Assembly (NCBI GenBank): GCA_958496175.1
Contig: OY292280.1
Coordinates: 806,001-870,000 of the forward strand
DNA length: 64,000 nt
Direction: 5' to 3'
Origin: Sisyra terminalis
Taxonomy: Eukaryota; Arthropoda; Insecta; Neuroptera; Sisyridae
A program made the translations under genes and the position numbers. Under the pieces are notes generated by a model. It did no database searches and was not told the origin of the DNA. It was given only the letters and a program-made list of their open reading frames with translations. Position 1 is the first letter of the stretch; each line of letters opens with the position of its first letter. Of this stretch, positions 45,991 to 64,000 are shown piece by piece.

Positions 45991-48059
45991 TTACTTATAC
46001 ATACTTGCGCATTTTAGTTGAAGCAATCACTATTTATGAAAACTTCACACTCCAATTACAAAAATCCTTTATTGTTTCTTTTGTTAAAACTTAGCAGATC
46101 ATGAAACTAGTCTTAACAGACTCATGAATTATGAATGTATCAATTTTATTTGTAAATACGTTTTAAATTAGATTATTTTATTTATGCAATTCGAAAAACG
46201 CTGGTTAATAGTTGAAAAGTATTGTATTAAAATTTATTCGAAAGATAGCATAATTAGAGTTTAGAAAAACTTAAATATATGTATATAATTATTATGTGAA
46301 ATAAATGAATGAATTTGTTGTTAGAACAAAGTTTTTATACTTGAAGTTTTTTTTCAGGGTATTTCACGTTTTTCTTTTTACTATTTGGTATAAGTACGAA
46401 GACATATTGTTAAGAATATTTATCGTATTTGTTGGCTATTAAAAATCTTAAGCGACTCTAGCGTTAATAAAAATTCGTAAACCGAGGTATATTTCAAATT
46501 TGCTCGCTACAAAATTCGAGCTCATCATCTGTTAGTTTCAGAACATATTAACTATTCATCCACTATTGATAAGGAATTATTGTTATCTCAACAATTTTCA
46601 GTTGGTGAAAATACCCATCATCCTTCCCCCTAATATTCTATGCATATCTCAAATACGATAAACCGTAGTTATGGATCGAGATTTGATATTCAACCTACTC
46701 GTGCTTCTCGAATTTTGGTTAAAATCAATTGAACTAGTATTTGAGTACTTATATGCAAATTTGGATACATAAAAATGATGCATTTTGTATAATTAATCTA
46801 AAAAGCTCTCATTTCAATGAGTTACGCCAAACGACACTTACTTTCATTGGTTTTATGATTATCAGCTAATAACATTTTAATTTAATATGCAAAATTTATT
46901 AATTTCTTAGGTATAAATATACAAAATAATTGTTTTAAAAGCTATTTAATTGAGTGCTGATATATCAGTTAACATTTTTAATGTTGGAGAAATAAAATAA
47001 TGGTTTGGCCACCAGTTTGGTGAATATTGTGTAAATAATTATCGAATCATTCCTTGATATATACATCAGTAGTTCTTATCGTGGGTTGAGATTCGTAAGT
47101 TCAAATAAATATTACTTGTGCTACGTATTAGCTATAATCTGGAAAGCTGAACTTTGTAGCACTGAGATTTAGTTCATTGTAGAAGGATTGGAAAAAAGTA
47201 TTTAATTATTGACTCTAGTACTTTCAACATAAAATTGATAGGGAGCTGGAGCCAATTTTAATTTAGATGGCACCGAATCCGGCTCCACTATAATCACTAC
47301 TTTAGTTTTAGCTCCTTCTACCGCCTCCCCAGCCCTGGTAACAGTAACGTTTATCAACTTCCACTCCACAATCATGGAAAAAAAGGAAGCAATTTTTTGA
47401 GTAAACTGTATAGCAATTCTCAGTAACTCATAGTAAATTTATCTTATTTAATGTCGGTAAAAGTTATAAAAAAATTTTTAAGTGCAAATAAATAGTTTCC
47501 CTATGCATGAACCTTGTTACAAATTCGGGTATAAGTGATACAACATTAATAAAATATTCCCACATTTTAATATTTCCCTCTGGTTACAAGCAAAATCAGG
47601 ATTTTGTAGTCCCCTTTGTAATAACCTTGATCCGAAGTGTTTCCTGTTTGTTTTTTAAACGGAAGTAGGAAAATCTGTTCGACCAAATTGTATTGCGTCG
47701 AACTATTGATTTTTCCTGACGAACTTTTCACCAAATCGCTAATTTTAGTGTGGACCTTGATTTTGTGATCTACTCAATTAGGGTTTGATGAGATTTTTGC
47801 TTTAACCGGAAATGAATAGGTTGATGAGAGGTTTGATGATTTTATGTAGTTTTCTTTTCCGAGGGGGAGGAAGGTGGTGGAAATGGGAGAGGAAGTTAAT
47901 TTGATGTCGTAAGTTAATAAAGGGGATGTAAGTGTTGGTTGTAGCGTAGTAATGGGAATTGTTAGTTTTTGTTTTTTTTTTTTTTGCTGTTGTGGAATGG
48001 AAGGAATGGAAATTAGGAAATGTTTTATTTGTTTTTAGATGTTTTTCAGTAGCGTTTTT
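45991..48059. other. AT-rich intergenic region
   Basis: Holds a copy of a dispersed repeat at about 46440-46550 (GCGACTCTAGCGTTAATAAA) and Glu/Ser-like GGAGCTGGAGCC text at about 47238-47335. No gene supported. Confidence 0.5.
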
Positions 48060-48560
48060 CTCGTGGTCGGAGGCGGTTGAGGCACATGCGCACATTGGTG
48101 TGCCACCGCCCTAGCAGCGATCGGCCGCATGAATTATGCCGGTGCGAGAACTCGATTCATCCCATAGCACTGTTGTTGTTAGCGGTGCGTCTCTGGATTT
48201 GGCCTGGATTTGGCCGTTGCCGTTTTCCCGGAGACACTGCACATCTCCGTGGCGCTTCAATATGTGAAATTCATGCTCGCCAATACCCGGCCGGCATATT
48301 CAAACTTTTCACAAGCCGCATGAGAGGCATCTGAGCGGTGCGACACTACTGCCACTAATGCATGCCACACGCGTGCGACAAAGATGTAGCAATGCGGCCG
48401 CTTTTCCAACGGGGTTGACGTCCCTCGTAAGGGTGACTTGTAGATTGGGCTCGGCTCGACAACTACCTCGTGCGCCATCACACCCTCCATTAAGGGTTGT
48501 TCTAGTCGTGGAAATCGTCGAGCACTAACCCCGCTGAAGCCGATATTCTCGCCATTTAGT
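48060..48560. promoter_or_regulatory. GC-rich island upstream of the ELAV-family gene
   Basis: About 500 bases of GC-rich, CpG-containing sequence (GCGATCGGCCGCATG, CCCGGCCGGCATATT, ATGCGGCCGC) stand out sharply from AT-rich flanks. There is no long frame; the longest are about 80 codons and unconvincing. It could be a promoter island, a non-coding RNA exon or transferred sequence. I favour a distal regulatory region, without proof. Confidence 0.35.
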
Positions 48561-48969
48561 TACTGCACTCTCTGAATGACACTTGTGTTACGTTTGGTAG
48601 TGTATATTAATTGTTACGTAACAATAATTCCTTGCATATAATTATAATAAATTTTAACAAAAAATATATATATTCATATATATATTTATATAATTAAATA
48701 TACTAATTGAATTTTTCATCGTTGATATTTAAACGCATAACATTTAAAATAATTATACTTAGTAAAGCAATCAATTTAAACCAAAAAAAAAACTAAAATA
48801 ATTCAAAAATCATCAATATAATATCCATTTATTTATATATAATTAATCATTGAATTTTATTATTAACCGTATTTCTCTATATGTCTATATACAAAGTATA
48901 AATTTGTAGCAATTTTCTTAATTCTTACAATTAGATTGTTCGCATTGGCTTTATCCAACGCTCAGTTTA

Positions 48970-49174
48970 AAAACGGGAAATATCTATAAAAGTATAGTAA
49001 ACCGATTGATAAAGAAAAGAAAAAGCGCGTTTTGCTTAAAAGAAAATTGTGATTGAAATAGTGAAGTTGATTGAAAGAGTGTAACGTTGAAGTGAATTGC
49101 GGAAAACGTGGAGCTTTTACTTGAAAATCTGGAAAAGTCACGTATCGATAGACTACTTGGTTGGTTCAAAGTTG
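48970..49174 (+). other. Candidate 5' untranslated exon A of the ELAV-family gene
   Basis: The stretch ends in a consensus donor (GTAAGT at 49175-49180) with no coding potential before it. It could splice to the acceptor at 55510. The 5' edge is a guess. Confidence 0.3.
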
Positions 49175-49279
49175 GTAAGTAGGCATTTTGGACGTTTGGC
49201 TTTTGTTTTCGAGTTGCGCAATTGAATTGCTCGGCATTTCATTGTTCATTGAATGTCTTAAATTTGGTCTTAAATGCCG

Positions 49280-49760
49280 GCTAAAATTGGCAGTGTGTTT
49301 TTAATTCGCCGGGTTTTGGTCGTTCGAGAGGGTTGATGCGATTGATTAAATTTTCCGGTTAGATACCGGTTGAGAGGGTCGGTGACAATGCGGTTGTGAA
49401 CGAGGCAATCGAGGAAGCTGAAATCAAAGGTCGTGATGGTCCAGGCCGTGCGAGTTTCCAGGAACGAGATCTCGTTGACGATTTTCAAACGTATGACACC
49501 CCTGTTGCCGCGTAAAATTGTGCTCGATTTTAGGGGTTGCGCGTATCTCTCACTTTTATTGAACAGGGTTTTGTTGGAACAAATGAGTGCAACGCACGCG
49601 TACACGAGCTTTCCGTGTCTGCAACCCTCGCACACAAGTATTGATCCGAGTTGGTTCGGTGTTAAAGCCGTCTTGTACGCCCTTGGGCTCCCGAGATATT
49701 TTCACAGGATATATGGCTACGTATTCGGCCACCGCCTCCACTTCAATCGATCAACCCTTA
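49280..49760. other. GC-rich non-coding stretch
   Basis: Richer in CpG than its flanks (AACGCACGCGTACACGAG near 49590). Minus-strand frames at 49270-49635 and 49556-49741 look like no protein I know. It may belong to the promoter region of the ELAV-family gene. The dispersed repeat GGCTCTAGAGTCAATAAAAA follows at about 50045. Confidence 0.3.
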
Positions 49761-50449
49761 CTCTAGCGCTGAAAATCAAACTTAAAAAAAAAATTCTTCC
49801 CGTTTTCGACTTCCCGATTCGCTCAATTTTTCAACCACTTTTGCTCAACTATACAATAACCATTCAAGCCAATTGAATGAGGGAAAGGCCATTGCACCCT
49901 GCAACTATCTTTCACACCGAAACAATATCCCTCACATACAATTCAATCATCCCTTATTTTCCACAAACTTTTCAACTTTATCAACTACAAATATTATTTG
50001 TTTTAATAGTTATTTACCATCGCTTTATGACAACTAAGACTTCAGCGGCTCTAGAGTCAATAAAAATATGTAAATGTGATTTGGAAAATTAGTTTGTTAT
50101 GAAATTTTGAATTTCAGCCGGCACCCCTTGACCATTTGTCCATCAGTAGACTATAAATATTTGTTAGTTTCCAACAGTTTTTTTACAGCAATCTTGCACG
50201 TGTCTGCCTACATTAAGTTTACATTTTACCCCAATTTGAATAATCAATAATGGATAAGCAGCTGATTATTGTGAAAACTTGTTAGGATTTAGCGAGGACT
50301 TTTTCAACTTTCTGGGGATTTTTTTTGGTTATTTGTATTTTGTACTGAAATGGGGTGAGATTTTTTGGAGGGTTGTTGGGGGTGTATAGTAGTCGATAGT
50401 GGAAATTGGGAAAGCTTTAGGCGCCATCTTATCGCTTTAATTCAGGATC

Positions 50450-51079
50450 ATTTTTAATGCGGTCGATCGTGTCGCGTCCCTTGTTCGGGCGTTTTGGCGA
50501 GCGTAGCCGACGGCTGTTTCGCTTGCACCAATTGGGATGGCTGTTGGTGGAAGTGAAAGAGACGCATTTGCCACTTGAATCAAAACAAATGCAGGCGACA
50601 ACGAACGAGTTAGGAACCAGTACGGAAAAAGAGTTTGTGCTGGGTGGACGACGCTGTGCGCGAGGTCGCCATTTCTATCCGTCTCCGTCGTTTTTCTGTT
50701 TTTCTCCAAATATTTTCATTTGTGTGTTTGATTTGAACGTTTTCCGGAAAAACTGCGATTCGAGCGACGCTTTTCGTTGTGTGTCCCATACTTGTTTGTT
50801 TTATGCTTTATGTTTTGGCCTCCAGACGCGTGTATAGTGGTGAAGTTCACCTAAAAGCCAAGTTTGCAACGCGGAAAATCTCGGGAAAAGCCACTGTTTT
50901 GCCGCTCATTTCCCCAATTTCGACGAATTAACCGGCCTGTTTTGTGTGATTCTGTCGGCTTTCCATGTAATACCTGCATAACCCATGCATCCATTCTAGC
51001 AACATTGAATTTTCATTGAAAGAAAACTGTGATTTTCCGCGCTAGTGCTTTGATTTTTTGGGATACCGAAAGTCAGACG
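50450..51079 (+). other. Candidate 5' untranslated exon B of the ELAV-family gene
   Basis: A GC-richer segment ends with a donor-like GTAAGC at 51080-51085. It contains several short upstream ATG frames but no conserved-looking protein. ELAV-family genes often have long leaders and several promoters, so this is a plausible first exon; the 5' edge is unknown. A GAGAGAGAGAGAG run lies downstream at about 51635-51648. Confidence 0.3.
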
Positions 51080-51719
51080 GTAAGCATCCTGTTTTTTTCG
51101 ATATCCACATCGATTGTTAAAGTTATTCAATTGTTATTAACAATCGTCCATGTTGTTTTTTTTTTGTTTTTCTTGTATTCATATTTCTTATTATAGATTT
51201 TTGTACGAATACCGTTGAATTTCCGTGCGCGTGTCTAGTAGAAAAAAAAAAAAAAAAAAAACAAAATCTAATCGGAAAAAAAATATGCGTTTAAAAACAC
51301 AAAATTTGTTTTTGCCATGAATACGAGTTTCGTCCGGCATGTTTTGAATATTTGATCGGCGAATGGAAATGTCAAGGTTTTTGGAAAAATTTCTTGAAAT
51401 TCGCCGGGGCAACCTTGATTTTTGGCAGTGCTGACGAAGGGGTTGGTGTTGGGGTTGTGATTCGCTTTGCGTCTGATTCGTATCGACCCTTGTGCTCGTT
51501 TCGTTACATGTTACATGTGTAGCTCGCTCGCTCCCGTTTTGCATTTCCCGTTTCCCGTTTGGCCGGGCATTAAACGCCGGGAGTAGACCAAAAAGCCGCC
51601 CTTGTTTAATTGCGTAGCTCAGTGCTGCGGTGCGAGAGAGAGAGAGAGCGGCGCATCGAGCCACCGAACGTGTGTGAGCGACAAAGCGCGACTCCGTCAA
51701 TGAATTGGGGTGTGTCACC

Positions 51720-52332
51720 CCAATATTTCGTCTCGATTTGCTCGCGTTGCCAATGAATCATAGCTCGTGCTGTTCACCAGCCAGGCTATTCACCCCAATT
51801 GTTTTCCTGGCCAATGCTTTCCACAAACCAAATTTTGATCGATTTCCCTTAAACCGACACCGGTGCTTCTCCCAAAAAACTGGTTTTCGCCTTTTGGAAC
51901 CAACAAATCAAGACCTTTCAATTCCACATTTTCGGTACAGTCAACCGCAAAAGTACCACGCACCACTCGAAATAGCAAAATTCCAGCAATGTTCCAAAAC
52001 ACCGACAAACTTTAACAACCCTCTGTGCAAATAGCATGCATCCCTCCAATTTCTTTTGTTTCGACAAATGTTTGCCAACACACCAAGGCGAAACTCACCC
52101 ACGAAACTATCACATGCTACCCCAACGAATAAATTACATTTTTTAAGGGTTAATATCAAACTTAAACCCCTCTCAAAGCCGACAATCTATACATGCTTTT
52201 AAAATTGCAGCTTTTTTTAATAATTTTAATAATACAAAACGTTGACTAAAACCACTGGCGGCTTAATAATGATTGCAAAAAGAGGCAATGTCTCTCTTAA
52301 CAATTTTCAACAAATTATTTGTAAAAAAAATC
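51720..52332. other. Intronic or intergenic sequence
   Basis: No feature beyond falling GC content; short frames only. Confidence 0.4.
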
Positions 52333-52557
52333 GGCTCAAGTGTATTTTAGCACACCCACAATCCGGCAACGTTGCATTTTCGACTTTGTTTTTAATTTAA
52401 TTCGCGATTTTTTTGTTTAATCAATTCTAATATGGTATAATTCTCTCTTTTGTGGCTAAATTTTCATTATAGATCGATTTAATCGCGAATTGAATTAAAA
52501 ACAAAATCGAAAATGCAATGTTACCAGATTGTGGGTGTGCCAAAGTACACATGAGCC
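52333..52557. mobile_element. Foldback MITE, family B copy
   Basis: Starts GGCTCAAGTGTATTTTAGCA and ends in its near complement (GTGCCAAAGTACACATGAGCC without its first base). The two halves pair over most of their length around GCGATTTTTTTGTTTAATCA. It is 225 bases, like the inner copy at 43698-43922. Confidence 0.85.
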
Positions 52558-54889
52558 AAAATATCAATTAAATTCGTTCAACTTTAACCTGCATCGTACG
52601 TAGTTATTCAGATCAGAAATAGGGAGCTGGACTAAATTAGTTCAAGCTCCGGAGCTAATGTTTGATTCTAGTTCCAACTTCAGACTGCAAATAAGTAATA
52701 TTTCAATTAGCCTGCAGTAAAATAAAGTTGCTCATTCCTGGTATGAATAATTTATCAAAATTCCTGTTTCTAGTTGGTTCTGGACTTGTAAATGGTATGT
52801 GTGAACCTTTTGCATGCCAATCTTATGTCAGTATATACTGACACCCAACCAAGTATTATCTTATTGAATATCACTAGCTGATTGATGATGGTTTGGCTCT
52901 TCCAAACCAGTTTGGAATCGATTTAGTAAAACTTGAAAGCTTTTATCAGTGCTTGATTCTTTTTGAGAATATGGGATTCTCTTCTAATGGTTCCCTCTAA
53001 TACGATAATAAAAACTCTCCATAATTCTAAAAATATTTGTTTTCTGGAGCTTTTCTAGATTCCACTACCTATCCCTGTTAAGTATCTGACTAATGTGATC
53101 ACCATACCTTTGGACAAAGTTTTTTTGATCATGATTCTCTACTGCCAAATATCAATTTATATGCACTTTTTGAGAATGTATTCACTTAACTGTGTTAAAC
53201 ATAAGATTGTTAAGAACTGGAGCTAGTATAAGTTTTGAATTCTGGCCTTGCTGAAATTATTATTTTAGTTCTAGCTCCTTAAAAATGCTCCGGCTCCATG
53301 ATTCTGAGCTTCGGCTCCTCACCCTCAATTCAGACTCTAGTGTCTAACAACTATAAACCAAGTTAACTGGCACAATTCTAATAATTGAAACAATTAATTA
53401 TTTCGTGATCGAATTTAAAGAATATGTTCCTTGATGCCTTAAATGCTTCTCTACAAAGTTATTTCTAATATATATGAAGATACCATGAAAGTTTCTTGGC
53501 TCGACTATAAAAAAATGCAGTTTTTTGTTAAAAATGATTTAATTTTTCTACATAATCTTACTTAATATCAACACAGTTCAGTGTATCCAATTTACATATG
53601 TGGAAATGAGTTTGAAGGTGAAAATATTCATTTCTCCCAATTTCTTTATTAGATGCAAAGAGCTTTCCAGAAGCAAATGTATTTAACTTTGGGAACAGAT
53701 GAAAGTCTGAGGAATCTTTTTACAAGATACGTCGAACCCTTTTTTTCTGATATCCCCACAGTCTTAGGTAGCTTATTGATCAGTAGCTCAATTCCGAATG
53801 GGTCATTTCTTTAAAATGTTTTTATAGAAGTGGAGGATAAAATAAAATGTCAAAGACAAAGAAGCTGTCAGAAATTTTTTTTAAAATAATTGGTCTAAGT
53901 AGCAGTGTTACTAAACTTAGGGTACCCTAACTGCGGATAAATTTATCCCTTAGTGGGAATTTCAATTATGGGGAATTTTTGGGTAAAACCCGTAATTGTT
54001 ATATTGCTCGTTCAAATTGTTACTTCGAAACAAATGAGTTCAGCTTATAAATTTTATTATTATTTTATTTTTGAAATTTGATTTTGGTGCTTCTTTTTAT
54101 TCATTCGGGTAGTCAGTGAACTCCAACGGGTAATGGAAATTATTGGTAACACTGCTAAGTAGAGTTTTTTTTTCAAGATTTTCTTTACTTTTCATAAATT
54201 TGCAGCAATATGTATACTAGTGTATATCCTTTATCCTTTTTAAAACTATGTGAAAAACAAGGAAGTTGAAAAATCAAATTTGGTAAAAACAAATATTCTA
54301 AATATCTGTTTGGATGTATTATGAAAGTTTTGATTTTGTTATATAGTTTTTGCATCCCCTTAAATATTTTTCATGATTTATTAAGGGGTCGCGACCCCTT
54401 TTTTCACAATCTGCCGTAGTTAAAAATACCACGGTTACCAATTCTAATAAATCGTATTTAAAACATCAAATTGTTTTCATGAAAAAAAAATATTTTCAAT
54501 ATTCTTTGATATTTTAAAAACAAAATTTTGTGCGCATGCGTGTTTTTCAAATTTTCAAACATTAAAAAAATATTGAAAACCTAGTTGAAATAGCCAAATC
54601 TAGGCTGTAGTTTCTCAAGATTTATAAATTATATTTTATAAACCTTGGTAGTTTCTTAGGTCTCATAACCTATACATCAAATCTGTGATGTCACAGGAAT
54701 GAAAAACCGGATCACTCAACTAATGGGACTTCTTCATCCATGTTATCCTGGTTTTGCAATTCGTAGATACTGCTGAGCAGTGTAACCAAATTCATTTGGT
54801 TTACCTTATTTCATAATTTGCTATAACGAAAATAAGGGATACGCAAATACAAAATTTTGTTTTTGTTTCAGTCAACTTGCTTAAAATTA
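52558..54889 (+). other. Long 5' intron of the ELAV-family gene
   Basis: AT-rich, no supported exon. Text rich in GGAGCT/GGCTCC occurs at about 52620-52740 and 53265-53345, matching similar text at 47238 and 33300. Confidence 0.4.
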
Positions 54890-55049
54890 GGAGCGTGTCC
54901 ATTTACAACAGAATAGTAAATTTAGTCATAAAAGAGAGAATTATATCATATTAGAATTTAAATTAACAAAAATATCGCGAATAGAATAAAAAACAAAATC
55001 GAAAATGCAACGTTGCCAGATTGTGTGTGTGCTAAAATGGACTTAAACC
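54890..55049. mobile_element. Foldback MITE, truncated family B copy
   Basis: The right part matches family B (AAATGCAACGTTGCCAGATT, then a GTGTGTGTGCTAAAATGGAC end), but the left arm is shortened to GTGTCCATTT. Confidence 0.65.
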
Positions 55050-55113
55050 GATCGCCATAACGGTTTCTGTTTTGTTTTTTAACGTTTAAATCACAAATTT
55101 GAAGATTAAGTTG

Positions 55114-55336
55114 GGCTCAAGTCCCTTTTAAATCGATCAATATCAGGCAACTTTGCATTTTCTACTTTGTTTTTAATTTGATTTTCAAATAAATCGACCC
55201 ATAATGAAAATTTAGCTACCAAAGAGAAAAATATACCATATTAGAACTGAAGTAACAAAAAAGTCACGAATAGGACAAAAAACAAAGTAAAAACTAACAT
55301 GTTGCCAGATATTGACCGTTACTAAAAGGGACTTGA
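55114..55336. mobile_element. Foldback MITE, family A copy
   Basis: Begins GGCTCAAGTCCCTTTTAAAT and ends ACTAAAAGGGACTTGATTG. It shares the central ATGAAAATTTAGC and ATATACCATATTAGAACTGA blocks with the other copies. It lies less than 200 bases before the untranslated exon at 55511. Confidence 0.75.
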
Positions 55337-55510
55337 TTGTTAAGTTGTTTACAAGTTTTAGTTATATAGCTAAGTTACTCAGCTTGGTACCAAATTGTGC
55401 GATTGTCTTATACTTTTGTTTAAAACAAGTGCCAACTATCGTATCACTTGACACCGACTGTCATTTGTTTTTGTAACTAATACTAATTTTTTATTTTTCT
55501 TTTTTTCAGA

Positions 55511-64000
<8,490 letters not shown>

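Noticed and set aside
49270..49741. Minus-strand frames of 121 and 61 codons in the GC-rich stretch
   Set aside because: No recognisable domains or consistent splicing; judged chance frames in GC-rich DNA.
50457..50837. 126-codon plus-strand frame upstream of the ELAV-family gene
   Set aside because: Composition is irregular, no family likeness; the segment is better explained as an untranslated leader ending in a donor at 51080.
51191..51718. 175-codon minus-strand frame
   Set aside because: Contains translated poly-A (a run of Phe) and low-complexity Arg/Ser text; no domain.

Overview
The window is nuclear DNA from an arthropod, most likely an insect. It is AT-rich, its genes are split by short GT-AG introns (many about 50-60 bases), and intergenic and intronic space is full of small inverted-repeat transposons. 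Insect-type markers are a tachykinin-related neuropeptide precursor with FxGxR-amide peptides, an ELAV/FNE/Rbp9-type RNA-binding protein and an Ala-rich secreted protein of a kind I know from insects. The order cannot be settled from sequence alone. All gene models were assembled by eye, checking splice sites and reading phase at each junction.

Layout, left to right. (1) 1898-4337, plus: two-PDZ-domain scaffold protein, five exons. (2) 5225-6367, minus: neuropeptide precursor with eight amidated FxxxR-type peptides. (3) 6996-8170: a hAT-type MITE with a perfect 8-base target duplication, then a palindrome with arms of about 150 bases. (4) 8486-14093, plus: voltage-gated calcium channel alpha-2/delta subunit, 17 exons, 1202 residues. 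(5) 14094-17045: a tRNA-derived repeat, a microsatellite and the GC-rich leader of the next gene. (6) 17046-27634, plus: giant coiled-coil cytoskeletal protein, 2043 residues in the main model, with an out-of-phase alternative exon carrying a string of TQT-like motifs. (7) 29170-35146, minus: RhoGAP of the conundrum/ARHGAP18 type, convergent with gene 6; its 5' end is not found. (8) 35147-39720: MITEs and AT-rich sequence. (9) 39818-40747, plus: secreted Ala-rich coiled-coil protein behind a TATA box. (10) 42995-45990, plus: V-ATPase accessory subunit Ac45. (11) 48060-64000, plus: 5' region and first coding exons of an ELAV-family gene that runs off the right edge.

The genes look like an ordinary run of unrelated loci. 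Several have neuronal or secretory roles (calcium channel subunit, neuropeptide, ELAV protein, V-ATPase accessory subunit), but nothing shows they are co-regulated. I see no gene cluster, CRISPR array or viral gene, and I do not claim a new multi-gene system. The points most worth checking are the TQT-rich exon of the coiled-coil gene, the mixed tachykinin/natalisin-like neuropeptide precursor, the two candidate alternative-splicing switches in the ELAV gene, and the nested foldback MITE families.
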